54,887 nt of DNA from an uncultured Chloroflexales bacterium (GCA_937918935.1 CAKZSI010000042.1:1-54887), one strand, 5' to 3'; positions 1 to 7,854 are shown, numbered from the stretch's first letter. Program-made: numbers and translations. Notes: a model not told the origin generated them from the sequence alone.

Positions 1-1
1 A

Positions 2-253
2 ACGACAACGCCCAACCCCATGGCGCACATATCCCCGCGCGCAGGTTCATTGGGCGCCATCATTCGTTCGTACAAATCCGCCGTGTCGCGCTGGTGCGCC
101 CAAAATGGATACTCCGAATTTGGCTGGCAGGCGCGGTTTTACGACCACATTATCCGCAACGAAACCGACTTACAAAACATTCGTCGCTATATTCTCGAAA
201 ACCCGTTACGATGGGAAGACGACCGAAACCACCCTGAAAATCTGTGGATGTAA
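2..253 (+). CDS. REP-associated tyrosine transposase (IS200-like), C-terminal part
   Basis: The reading frame is open to the left window edge, so only the C-terminal part of about 80 residues is present; the family is normally about 150-200 residues. The text YKSAVSRWC, then FGWQARFYDHIIRN, then IRRYILENPLRWEDD is typical of the C-terminal end of the Y1 (HUH) single-strand transposases linked to REP palindromes (RAYT proteins). The catalytic His-hydrophobe-His motif and the tyrosine would lie outside or near the missing part, so activity cannot be judged. The stop lies 4 bases before the ATG of the hsdR remnant. Family knowledge: RAYTs move or maintain short palindromic repeats. That is relevant here because such repeats crowd the adjacent gene, but no direct link to these repeats is shown. 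Confidence 0.7.
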   Translation, partial: TTTPNPMAHISPRAGSLGAIIRSYKSAVSRWCAQNGYSEFGWQARFYDHIIRNETDLQNIRRYILENPLRWEDDRNHPENLWM

Positions 254-336
254 CCCTATGGACATCTCCGAACATGCCTTCGAGACCTATATCGTCAACC
301 ATCTGGTCGCCGTGCATGGCTATCTGAATCGGAGCG

Positions 337-388
337 GTAGTACAGACGTTGCATCGCAACGTCTCCAGGTAGCGCCGCAACGTCTCTC
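337..388. repeat. Degenerate palindromic repeat inside hsdR 5' end
   Basis: Contains CAGACGTTGCATCGCAACGTCT, an interrupted form of the palindrome seen at 1456 and 1548, followed by a further half copy (GCAACGTCTCT). It is translated in frame at the place where HsdR proteins usually have a short charged linker, so it looks like an insertion tolerated by the frame. Confidence 0.6.
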
Positions 389-1447
389 CCCCGATTGCCT
401 CGATTGGGAACTGACCCTCTCCTTCATCACCGCCACCCAGCCCGACACCTGGCGCGACCTGGAAAAACAGCACGGCGCGCAGGCGGTGGAAAAGTTCAAG
501 CGCCGCCTGGTGCGCGAAATCGAGCGGCGCGGCACGCTGGACGTGCTGCGGCGCGGGGTCAAGGATTCGGGCTGTTACTTCCAACTGGCATACTTTGCCC
601 CCGCCACCAGCCTCAACCCGGCGCATCAGGCGCTCTACGGCAAAAACATCCTCTCGGTCATCTGCCAGTGCCGGTACAGCGCGGTCGAGACCAAAGACGC
701 CCTCGACCTGGTTATCTTCCTCAACGGCTTGCCCCTCTTCACCCTCGAACTCAAGAACAAACCCACCGGTCAGACCGTAGCGAATGCCCGCGCGCAATAC
801 GCCAAAGACCGCGACCCTGAAAACGAGCCGCTGCTGCAATTCCGCCGCTGTCTGGCGCATTTTGCCGTGGATGATGATGAAGTCTGGCTGACCACCAGAC
901 TGGAAGGCGTGCGCACCCGCTTTGTACCCTTCAACCGCGGCTATAACGGCGGCGCGGGCAACCCGCCCAACCCCAATGGCTACGCCAGCGCCTACCTGTG
1001 GGAAGACCTCTTCGCCCCCGCCAGCGTGCTGGAACTGGTGGGCAGTTTCGTGCATGTCGAAAACGGCGACCAGCCCGCTCGTCTGATTTTCCCGCGTTAC
1101 CATCAGCGCGATGCAGTGCGAAAACTGGTGGCGCACGCCCGCCAACATGGCGCCGGGCATCACTATCTCATCTAGCACAGCGCTGGCAGCGGCAAGAGCA
1201 ACACCATCGCCTGGCTGGCGCACCGCCTGGCGTCGCTGCACAACGACCAGAATCAGCGCGTCTTCAGTTCGGTCATCGTCATCACCGACCGCCGCGTGCT
1301 CGATAGGCAACTGCAAAACACCGTCCGCCAGTTCGAGCAGGTACCGGGCGTGGTCAACGTCATTGACCAGGACAGCGCCCAACTCGCCGAAGCCCTCAAC
1401 CGCGGTGCAGACATCATCGTCAGCACCCTGCAAAAATTCCCCTTCGT

Positions 1448-1496
1448 GTTGGATCGTGTAGAGACGTTGCATGCAACGTCTCTACACCGATCCAAC
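1448..1496. repeat. Perfect 32-bp palindrome with extended arms, in hsdR
   Basis: The core 1456-1487 is a perfect inverted repeat: GTGTAGAGACGTTGCA followed directly by its reverse complement. Arms GTTGGATC (1448-1455) and GATCCAAC (1489-1496) extend it with one bulged base at 1488. Two more half copies (GATCCAACGTC) follow to about 1518. The insertion causes the second lesion (frame change) in hsdR. Confidence 0.9.
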
Positions 1497-1547
1497 GTCG
1501 CTACACGATCCAACGTCTCAACGAACCTTTGCCGTTATCGTAGACGA

Positions 1548-1571
1548 AGAGACGTTGCATGCAACGTCTCT
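1548..1571. repeat. Second palindrome copy, inside the DEAH box of hsdR
   Basis: AGAGACGTTGCA followed directly by its reverse complement, identical to the core of the copy at 1456. It separates the codons for Asp-Glu from the codon for His of helicase motif II and keeps the frame. Confidence 0.9.
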
Positions 1572-2353
1572 ACACTCCTCGCAGACCAGCGAAGCCAACA
1601 AACGGCTCAAAGAAGTCCTGCGCGCCGAATCGCTGGAAAAAGCCGAGCAGTTAGATGGCGCAGCCGAAGCTGGCGAACCGAGCGGCGAAGACCTCATCAA
1701 CCAGAGCATGGCGGCGCGCGGGCGTCAGCCCAACCTGAGTTTCTTCGCCTTCACTGCCACCCCCAAGCAAAAGACGTTGGAATTGTTCGGCATCGAACAG
1801 CCCGATGGCGCCTTCCGCCCGTTCCATCGCTACACCATGCGGCAAGCCATCGAAGAAGGTTTCATCCTTGATGTGCTGCAAAACTACACCACCTACGAAA
1901 CCTACTTCAACCTGCTCAAAAAAGCCGCCGAAGACCCGCGCATCGAAAAGAGCAAAGCCTTCAGCCTGCTCAAACGCTGCGACAGCCCGCACCGCCTTAC
2001 CATTGCGCAAAAGACTGCCATAATGGTCGAGCATTTCTGGGAAACCACGCGCCACAAAATCCCCGATGCACATGGCGTCGGGCAGGCAAAAGCGATGGTG
2101 GTTGCTGCCAGCCGCCTGCATGCCGTCTTGTATAAACAAGCCTTCGACGCCTATCTGAAACAACAGGGCTACCCCATCCGGGCGTTGGTGGCGTTCTCCA
2201 GCGTAGTGCAGTATCACGGCCTGGATTACACCGAAGCGGGCGTGAACGGTTTCCCCGAACGGCAGACCGCCGAACGGTTCAAGAAGCCCGAATACCGCTT
2301 CCTCATCATCGCCGAAAAGTTCCAGACCGGCTTCGACCAGCCGCTCTTGCAAA

Positions 2354-2545
2354 GAAAAAGGCATTCCTTCATTTCAGAAACTTGTTGCTCGAGGTAATGT
2401 ATTGGAAGGATATAAGGCGCAATATCAATTGTTAGAGGCACATAATGTAACACCTTCCGAGTTTGAAAGCAAGGTGGCCTCCCTTGCACCAGAAGCGACA
2501 GTTGATGGATACCTCATTTTACAACCTGCTGAGAGTGTTATTTAA
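2354..2545 (+). pseudogene. AT-rich C-terminal coding remnant, unrecognised (possible gene-cassette ORF)
   Basis: From 2360 to the TAA at 2543-2545 there is an open frame of about 61 codons, reading GIPSFQKLVARGNVLEGYKA and ending in GYLILQPAESVI. Base composition is much more AT-rich than hsdR and everything downstream, so the junction at about 2354 marks foreign DNA joined to the truncated hsdR. There is no start codon with a ribosome site, so it is probably the 3' end of a lost gene. I do not recognise the protein. A candidate attC site begins 11 bases after the stop, the layout of an integron gene cassette. The alternative is that it is the fortuitous 3' end of any transferred gene. Confidence 0.4.
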
Positions 2546-2555
2546 AACTAAAAAT

Positions 2556-2686
2556 GCGGCCCAACATCGCTTCAAGCCCGACGCGGCTTCGCCGCCTGCA
2601 ATCGGAGGGGAAGCGCACACAACCAGGTCTGCTGTTGAGGGTACGGCGTCGCTTCGCGGCACGGCTGAACCCCACCGTTGGGCCGC
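2556..2686. other. Candidate integron attC recombination site
   Basis: The ends are exact inverted repeats, GCGGCCCAAC (2556-2565) and GTTGGGCCGC (2677-2686). They contain GCCCAAC and GTTGGGC, which match the attC outer consensus RYYYAAC/GTTRRRY. Just inside, TTCAAGCC (2571-2578) faces GGCTGAA (2663-2669), complementary except for one unpaired A, like the extrahelical base of attC inner boxes. The interval holds further small hairpins. The 125-bp length between the outer boxes is within the known attC range. No integrase gene is in the window, so this would be a lone site. Confidence 0.5.
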
Positions 2687-2720
2687 TCTACCGTAGAAGC
2701 CTGTGCCACCATCACCGCTC

Positions 2721-2750
2721 TTGACCGCCGGTATAACTTCGGGTTATACT
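2721..2750 (+). promoter_or_regulatory. Promoter with overlapping palindromic operator of the toxin-antitoxin pair
   Basis: TTGACC (2721-2726) and TATACT (2745-2750) are 18 bases apart. The perfect inverted repeat GTATAAC-TTCGG-GTTATAC (2731-2749) covers the -10 region, the usual place for autorepression by an antitoxin. Confidence 0.7.
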
Positions 2751-2757
2751 GACCGCT

Positions 2758-2994
2758 ATGAAGACCGCTATTTCTATTCCAGATGCCTTGTTTAAGGCTG
2801 CGGAAGAGTACGCTCGTGCGCACGGCCTGTCGCGCAGCGAGCTGTATGCCCGCGCGCTTCAGATCTATCTCCAAATCCAGCAAAGTGAGCAGATTACTGC
2901 CGCTCTCGATCAGGTCTATGCAGAAGAAACGAGCGCACTCGATCCGATATTCAAAGCGACACAGCGGCGTATGCTTGCCGGGGACGATTGGTGA
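2758..2994 (+). CDS. Antitoxin, ribbon-helix-helix type (MazE/CopG-like)
   Basis: A 78-residue protein. The N-terminal segment MKTAISIPDALFKAAEEYAR, followed by GLSRSELYARALQIYL, is a ribbon-helix-helix DNA-binding fold: a short beta strand, then two helices. The C-terminal part (about residues 45-78) is acidic to polar and would wrap the toxin. It is expected to dimerise on the palindrome at 2731-2749 in its own promoter and to neutralise the toxin encoded next. Its stop overlaps the start of the toxin gene by one base (TGATG), so the two are translationally coupled. The pair lies directly after a candidate attC site, a common place for toxin-antitoxin cassettes. Which RHH subfamily it belongs to is not certain. 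Confidence 0.85.
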   Translation: MKTAISIPDALFKAAEEYARAHGLSRSELYARALQIYLQIQQSEQITAALDQVYAEETSALDPIFKATQRRMLAGDDW

Positions 2995-3332
2995 TGCAAC
3001 GCGGTGATGTGTGGTGGGCAAACCTTCCCGACGCCGCTGGTTCAGGCCCCGCCTTTCGTCGCCCGGTGCTGCTCGTTCAAGCCGATTCGTTTACGCGCAG
3101 TCGTATCGCGACGGTCGTCGTTGCCGTCATCACCACTAACCTGCGTCTCGCCGCAGCACCGGGGAATGTCTTGCTGCATGCACGTGAGTCGGGTTTGCCC
3201 ACAGACTCTGTGATCAACGTTTCGCAAATCATCACCCTCGACAAGACGGATCTTGATGCGCAGGTCGGACAGGTATCCGCCACAACGCTCGCCGACGTCG
3301 ACCAGGGCTTGCGCCTGGTACTTGACCTGTAG
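2994..3332 (+). CDS. mRNA interferase toxin, MazF/PemK family
   Basis: 112 residues from ATG 2994; a TTG six bases upstream is a less likely start because the ATG overlaps the antitoxin stop. MQRGDVWWANLPDAAGSGPAFRRPVLLVQAD is the MazF/PemK beginning, with conserved GDVWW, Gly-Pro and RRPVLLVQ. Later come VVVAVITTNLRLA and SVINVSQIITLDKTDL, the family's dimer and active-site strands. Family role: a sequence-specific endoribonuclease that cleaves free mRNA when the antitoxin is lost. No truncation is seen. The stop codon lies within the first of three 29-nt repeats (3328-3356), so whatever placed those repeats abuts the gene exactly. Confidence 0.9.
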   Translation: MQRGDVWWANLPDAAGSGPAFRRPVLLVQADSFTRSRIATVVVAVITTNLRLAAAPGNVLLHARESGLPTDSVINVSQIITLDKTDLDAQVGQVSATTLADVDQGLRLVLDL

Positions 3333-3475
3333 GCTCCCGTAACGCAGGGGAACTACGTGGACAATCCCACGCCGCCAGTCACGAGATGTGTAGGCTCCCC
3401 TGACGTAGGGGAACTACGTGGCCGGTGGCGACGATCACGACGCCATGGCAGGCTCCCCTGACGTAGGGGAACTAC
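3328..3475. repeat. Three 29-nt repeats with 32- and 29-nt spacers (CRISPR-like geometry)
   Basis: Copies at 3328-3356, 3389-3417 and 3447-3475. The core is AGGCTCCCCTGACGTAGGGG followed by AACTAC. Copies 1 and 2 differ at 3 of 29 positions, copies 2 and 3 at 2. Each contains a small hairpin (CCCCT/AGGGG). Read on the minus strand the unit begins GTAGTTCCCCTACGT, resembling the GT-x-TTCCCC...GGGG form of type I-E CRISPR repeats, and the 61-nt period fits 29+32. Spacers are unrelated except that both begin GTGG. No cas genes are present. Confidence 0.6.
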
Positions 3476-3509
3476 CCTGAACCGTCTCCTCTCCCGAATG
3501 CTGAACACC

Positions 3510-3782
3510 ATGGATACCAGTCACCCCTGTCCCTTGTGCGGCGCGGCGACGCCCTTCGCCCCGCGTTACCCGCGCGCCGTCTGCCCGCAATGTGCCGCGC
3601 AGGCTTGCGATTCGCAAGGCCGCCCACTTGCTTTCTATAACGAAGGCATGGGTGGCGGCTTTTACGCTATCCTGCGCGAAAGCGGTCAGCCATATCCTTC
3701 ACATGAGAGTTTCATTCGCGGCAGGCGCTGTTATGCCGAGGAAGCCCGCCTGGGCGGCATCCTGATTCAAGTTGTGGATTAG
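3510..3782 (+). CDS. Small zinc-ribbon protein, unknown function
   Basis: About 90 residues from ATG 3510 (MDTSHPCPLCG); an ATG at 3498 is also possible, and neither has a clear ribosome site. One CPLCG near residue 5 and one CPQCAAQ-C near residue 30 form a four-cysteine zinc ribbon. The rest (FYNEGMGGGFYAI, SHESFIRGRRCYAEEARLGG) is a conserved short pattern known from uncharacterised bacterial proteins. There are no membrane segments and no signal peptide. The gene stands alone between the repeat cluster and the RNA methyltransferase, whose start lies 58 bases on. The function is not known to me. Confidence 0.65.
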   Translation: MDTSHPCPLCGAATPFAPRYPRAVCPQCAAQACDSQGRPLAFYNEGMGGGFYAILRESGQPYPSHESFIRGRRCYAEEARLGGILIQVVD

Positions 3783-3839
3783 CAGAAAACGTTCTGTTGC
3801 GTGCGACCGCCAGGCTGCCAGACAATTGACCTCACCCCC

Positions 3840-4574
3840 ATGGACCAGGTCATCACCGTGCTTCACCGCCCCCGCGATGTGCGCAACATCGGCGCTGTGG
3901 TGCGGGCGCTGAAGAATATGGGCTTCCACCGCCTGCGTCTGGTGCAGCCGCCGCCCTTTGACCCGGCGGACCTCACCGTGGTCGCCCATCGCAGTGAGGC
4001 CCTGCTGGCGGGCATCGAGGTCTATGCCGATCTCGACGCTGCCCTGGCCGACGTGCGCTATGTCGTCGGCACCAGTGAGCGGGCGCACCCCGATCGCCCC
4101 ATGCGCGCCGATGTGCGCCCCTTCGCCGCCGAACTCGTCGCTCGCGCTGTAAGCGCCGGTCCGGTGGCGTTGCTCTTCGGCCCCGAGAATCACGGCCTCG
4201 ACAATGCCGCCCTCGACCGTTGCCAGGCTGTGCTGACCCTGCCCGCCGATCCCGCTTACCCCTCGCTAAACCTGGCCCAGGCCGTCTTGCTGACCCTCTA
4301 CGAGTTGCGGATGGCCGCGGCGGGGCCGTTGCCCCCGCTGCCGTCGCGCTCGCCTGCCACCGCCGCGGAACTGTCCGCCACCTTCGAGGCCCTTGCTGCC
4401 GCTGTCGAGGCCGTCGGCTTTATCAAGTCCGGTGAGGGCGCCGCGGTGCTGCGCCGCCTGCGCACCCTCATCACCCGCGCCGAGCCTGACCGCCGCGAGG
4501 CGGCCTTGCTGGCCGCCTTTGCTCGTGAAGTCGTCTATGCCCTCCAACGTCGCGCGGGGAAGGAAGATTCGTGA
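3840..4574 (+). CDS. RNA 2'-O-methyltransferase, TrmH/TrmJ (SpoU) family
   Basis: 244 residues from ATG 3840; a GTG 39 bases upstream would add residues with no family match. The SPOUT signatures are present: [20 protein letters not shown] near the start (asparagine and arginine of motif 1), [10 protein letters not shown] near residue 120 (motif 2), and [16 protein letters not shown] near residue 140 (motif 3, trefoil-knot SAM site). A C-terminal helical extension of about 85 residues resembles that of TrmJ, which methylates the ribose of nucleotide 32 in tRNA. The exact target is inferred and could be another tRNA or rRNA ribose. It converges with the polymerase gene, with 16 bases between the stop codons. 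Confidence 0.85.
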   Translation: MDQVITVLHRPRDVRNIGAVVRALKNMGFHRLRLVQPPPFDPADLTVVAHRSEALLAGIEVYADLDAALADVRYVVGTSERAHPDRPMRADVRPFAAELVARAVSAGPVALLFGPENHGLDNAALDRCQAVLTLPADPAYPSLNLAQAVLLTLYELRMAAAGPLPPLPSRSPATAAELSATFEALAAAVEAVGFIKSGEGAAVLRRLRTLITRAEPDRREAALLAAFAREVVYALQRRAGKEDS

Positions 4575-4590
4575 TCGATGCCTTGCAGAT

Positions 4591-6339
4591 TCATCTCCCT
4601 TTCCTCTGCGCCCGCTCCAGCAGGCGCTCGAGCGGCCAGGTGTTTACCACGCGCTCCGCGGAGGCCCAGCCACGGCGGGCGGTGAGCACGCCCAGGCGCG
4701 TCCAGACCAGTTCGTCGGGATGGTGCGCGTCGCTGTTGATCGCCAGAACGACCCCCAGTTCGAGCGCCCGACGTACATAGGCTGCATCCAGATCGAGCCG
4801 GTCGGGGCCGCTATTGATCTCCAGGATCGTACCGTGCTCCGCGGCGGCGCGGAACACCGCTTCCATATCCAGGTCGGCGCCGGGCCGCCGGTTGAGGATG
4901 CGTCCGGTCGGATGGCCGATGATGTCCACGTGCGGGTTGGCGATGGCCCGCAGCAGACGGGCAGTGATCTGCTCGCGGGGCTGCCGCAGGCTTACGTGAA
5001 GCGAGGCCACCACCAGGTCAAGCGTGGCCAGGACCTCGTCGGGTAGCGCCAGTGCGCCATCAGTTGTTATGTCCACTTCAACCCCGTGGAGCACGCGAAA
5101 GGATGCGCCGCGGGCATTCCACTCGGCGTTGACTGCGGCAACCTCGGCGGCCTGTTCGTGCAGTCGGGCCGCGTCGAGGCCGCCGGTCACCCCCAGGTAG
5201 GCGCTGTGATCAGTGATGGCGATGTAGCGCAGCCCGCGGGCCACGGCGGCGGCGGCCATCTCGGCGATAGCCGCGCGCCCATCACTCCAGCGGCTGTGCA
5301 TGTGCAGATCGGCCAGCAGCGCCTCAGGGGGGATCAGGTCCGGCAGACGCCCGGCCGCTGCGGCCTCGAACTCCCCGGCGTCTTCCCGCAACTCCGGCGG
5401 GATCCACGGCAACCCCAGGGTGGCGTAGACCTCTTCCTCGCTCGCGCAGGTGATCAGCGAACCATCGGGGCGGGCGAAGCCCTGTTCGGAGAAGCTGTAG
5501 CCGCGTTCCTGCGCCAGCCGGCGTAGATGGATGTTGTGTTCCTTGCTGCCGGTGAAATGCTGCAACGCACTGCCCCAGCGCTCCGGGGCCACCACCAGCA
5601 GGTCGGCGCGCAGGCCGTTATGGAGCAGCACCGAGGCCTTGACCTCGCCCTGCCCGAGGATACGGGCCACCTGCGGCAGGGCCGTGAACGCCCGGGTGAC
5701 CGCGGCGGTATCCTCGGCGGCGGCCAGCAGATCAATGTCGCCCACCGTCGGGCGACCGCGGCGCAGACTGCCGGTGTAGGCCAGACGCGGCACGGCAGGC
5801 AGCACAGCGCGCAACTCGGCCAGCAGCAACTCGGCCGTGGCTAGCGCCGGTCCGAGCAGGGTGCGTTGCTGCCCCTCGGCCAGCGTGGCCAGGCCCTGGC
5901 GGATACGCTCCTCGCTCTTCGGGCCGAAGCCCTTGAGGGTCCGCAACCGGCCGCTCTCCACCGCCAGCCGCAGATCTTCGAGGCTGGCGATCCCCAGTTC
6001 CCGGTAGAGCCGACTCGCCCGCGTGGGGCCGAGATCGGGCACCCGCAGCATGTCGAGCACGCCGTCGGGCACCTCGGCGCGCAACCGCTCGGCGAGCGGC
6101 AGGGCGCCGGTGTCGAGGATCACCCCGATCTTCTCGGCGATAGTCTTGCCAATGCCAGGGATCTCCTCCAGCGCGCCACGGGCGCGATAATCCGCCAGCG
6201 GCATGCGCAGATCGGCGATCGCCTCGCCCGCCCGCCGGTAGGCCAGCACTCGAAAGCGATCCTCGCCGAGGATCTCCATGCGGTCGGCAATCTCCAGAAA
6301 AATGTCCGCAATGTCGCGGTTCGAGAGGGCCCGGGTCAT
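4591..6339 (-). CDS. polX: DNA polymerase/3'-5' exonuclease, PolX family (Pol beta-like plus PHP)
   Basis: 582 residues from the ATG at 6339 (MTRALSNRDIADIF); an upstream ATG would add 17 unmatched residues. N-terminal helix-hairpin-helix repeats bind DNA: EIPGIGKTIAEKIG, VPDLGPTRASRLY and LKGFGPKSEERI. The polymerase site is GSLRRGRPTVGDIDLL with the paired aspartates, and a third Asp in GLRADLLVV. The C-terminal PHP phosphoesterase domain shows its metal ligands in order: ADLHMHSRWSDG, ITDHS, GVEVDI, ASLH, IIGHPTGR and INSDAHH. Family role: gap-filling base excision repair with an Mn-dependent 3' exonuclease. The length is normal for bacterial PolX. Confidence 0.95.
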   Translation of the reverse strand: MTRALSNRDIADIFLEIADRMEILGEDRFRVLAYRRAGEAIADLRMPLADYRARGALEEIPGIGKTIAEKIGVILDTGALPLAERLRAEVPDGVLDMLRVPDLGPTRASRLYRELGIASLEDLRLAVESGRLRTLKGFGPKSEERIRQGLATLAEGQQRTLLGPALATAELLLAELRAVLPAVPRLAYTGSLRRGRPTVGDIDLLAAAEDTAAVTRAFTALPQVARILGQGEVKASVLLHNGLRADLLVVAPERWGSALQHFTGSKEHNIHLRRLAQERGYSFSEQGFARPDGSLITCASEEEVYATLGLPWIPPELREDAGEFEAAAAGRLPDLIPPEALLADLHMHSRWSDGRAAIAEMAAAAVARGLRYIAITDHSAYLGVTGGLDAARLHEQAAEVAAVNAEWNARGASFRVLHGVEVDITTDGALALPDEVLATLDLVVASLHVSLRQPREQITARLLRAIANPHVDIIGHPTGRILNRRPGADLDMEAVFRAAAEHGTILEINSGPDRLDLDAAYVRRALELGVVLAINSDAHHPDELVWTRLGVLTARRGWASAERVVNTWPLERLLERAQRKGR

Positions 6340-6459
6340 TGCACTGCGCCTTTCGCTGCGCGGGAAGCGAACCTGGTTGTATGCTACCACGTTCTGGGAT
6401 CAGAAGGGGGCAACCAGCCTGCCCCATCCTCCTGTCCGGGCGAAAGATGTTCGCCCCTC

Positions 6460-6587
6460 AGTAGTCTGTACAGTAGGTTTCGTAGCATTTCCCAGCCTCC
6501 CCCGTTGGGGAGGCGCCGGACTCCCTCCCCCGGCGGGGTAGGGTTGGGGAGGTTGCCGCTCACTAAAGACGTTGTGTACAGACCACT
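6460..6587. mobile_element. MITE-like element, copy 1
   Basis: The ends AGTAGTCTGTACA (6460-6472) and TGTACAGACCACT (6575-6587) are inverted repeats with one mismatch. The body (GCATTTCCCAGCCTCCCCCG, then GGGGTAGGGTTGGGGAGG) matches the element at 21555-21680 over its length. No coding content. It sits just upstream of dprA. Confidence 0.7.
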
Positions 6588-6644
6588 CAAGGCCTTGCGT
6601 ATCCTCAGGCGGCCTGGAACGGTACATGCGAAGGAGGAATCTGC

Positions 6645-7733
6645 ATGTACCCTGCTCACACCCGCTACTACCTCGGCTTCAACCTGGTGCCAGGGCTGGG
6701 ACCGGCGCGTCTGGCGCGCCTGCTTGCCCACTGCGGCTCACTGGAGCACGCCTGGCACGCCGATGCCTTCGACCTCGCCGCCGCCGGCGTGGACGCACGG
6801 ACCAGCGCGGCGCTCATCGCCACGCGGGAACGGGTTGACCTCGACCGTGAACTGGAGCGCGCCGAACGGCTCGGCGTCACCTTGCTGAGCATCGAAGACG
6901 CCGGCTATCCCCGGCTACTGCGCGAGATCCCCGGCGCCCCGCCACTGCTCTACGTTCGCGGCGCGCTCACCCCCGCCGACGAATGGGCTATGGCCGTGGT
7001 GGGCACCCGCTCGCCGACGGCCTACGGTCGCGAGGCTGCGCGGCATCTGGCCGGCGACCTGGCGCGCGCCGGCATCACCATCGTCAGCGGGCTGGCGCTG
7101 GGGATTGACGCGATCGCCCATGCCGCGGCGCTCGAGGCCGGGGGACGCACCGTGGCGGTGCTCGGCTGTGGGGTGGATCGACCCTACCCCGAACGCCACC
7201 GCGAACTGGCAGAACGCATTATCAGCCAGGGCGCTCTGGTGAGCGACTACCCGCTGGGCGCCCTGCCCGCCGCAGCCAACTTCCCCCCACGCAACCGCAT
7301 CATCAGTGGCCTGAGCCACGGCACGCTGGTGGTGGAGGCCGGTGCGCGCAGCGGCGCGCTGATCACCGTCGAGTTCGCGCTAGAGCAGGGACGCGACGTG
7401 CTGGCCGTGCCGGGGTCGATCTTCTCCCGCCAGAGCGAAGGCTGCCTGCAACTCATTCGCAACGGCGCCGCCCTCGTCGCCAGCGCCAGCGACGTGCTCG
7501 CCGCCCTCGATCTGACTACCGCCAGTGCGCACTGTGAGGCGCGCATCGAACTGCCTGCTGACCCGGTCGAAGCGGCGCTCCTGGCCGAGCTGAGCTACGA
7601 ACCACGTCACATTGACGAACTCGGACGGGCCGTCGAACTTCCGGCCCCCACCGTCGCCGCGGCGCTGGCCCTGTTGGAACTCAAGGGCCTGGCGCGGCAG
7701 GCCGCGCCGATGCAGTACGTGCGGACGCGCTAA
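6645..7733 (+). CDS. dprA: DNA processing protein DprA (Smf)
   Basis: 362 residues; the ATG at 6645 has a good ribosome site (AAGGAGGA, 9 bases upstream). A helix-hairpin-helix-like N-terminal segment (NLVPGLGPARLARLL) is followed by the Rossmann-type DprA core from about residue 110 to 290. Core motifs are VVGTRSPTAYGREAA, TIVSGLALGIDAIAHAAAL, VAVLGCGVDRPYP, NFPPRNRIISGLS and VVEAGARSGALIT. The C-terminal 55 residues look like the winged-helix end. Family role: loads RecA on incoming single strands during natural transformation. The gene is single, with a MITE-like element and possible promoter region upstream. Confidence 0.95.
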   Translation: MYPAHTRYYLGFNLVPGLGPARLARLLAHCGSLEHAWHADAFDLAAAGVDARTSAALIATRERVDLDRELERAERLGVTLLSIEDAGYPRLLREIPGAPPLLYVRGALTPADEWAMAVVGTRSPTAYGREAARHLAGDLARAGITIVSGLALGIDAIAHAAALEAGGRTVAVLGCGVDRPYPERHRELAERIISQGALVSDYPLGALPAAANFPPRNRIISGLSHGTLVVEAGARSGALITVEFALEQGRDVLAVPGSIFSRQSEGCLQLIRNGAALVASASDVLAALDLTTASAHCEARIELPADPVEAALLAELSYEPRHIDELGRAVELPAPTVAAALALLELKGLARQAAPMQYVRTR

Positions 7734-7854
7734 ATTGATTTTGGATTTGTGGCGTCACGGGGAGACCTGGCAATGATACGCATCGCCATATCAGGAAAGC
7801 GCGTAGGGCGATTGCAGCAGGTCCTGGAACTCGCTTCAAAAATCCAAAATAGCA

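Larger units (their letters stand above)
258..2353 (+). pseudogene. hsdR: Type I restriction endonuclease subunit R (hsdR), disrupted
   Basis: Starts at ATG 258 (MDISEHAFETYIV), the normal beginning of HsdR. The nuclease motif is visible as DLVIFLNGLPLFTLELKN (Asp, then Glu-x-Lys). An in-frame TAG at 1173-1175 replaces the Gln codon just before the Walker A segment HSAGSGKS. Reading continues in the same frame (VIVITDRRVLDRQ) to about 1455. There a palindromic repeat breaks the frame, and HsdR text resumes one frame over as RTFAVIVDE. A second palindrome copy sits inside the DEAH box (DE, extra residues, HSSQT). Motifs FFAFTATPK and AEKFQTGFDQPLL follow. Homology stops at about 2350, before the SRLNR region, so the C-terminal half is deleted. 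The N-terminal stretch 337-388 also carries a degenerate repeat copy, in frame. No hsdM or hsdS is in the window. Confidence 0.9.

Noticed and set aside
150-1472. 440-codon minus-strand frame over hsdR
   Set aside because: The opposite strand carries clear HsdR motifs; this frame resembles no family.
3328-3475. Calling a definite CRISPR array
   Set aside because: Only three repeats, unequal spacers, shared GTGG after two copies, and no cas genes; kept as a repeat with a CRISPR-like finding.
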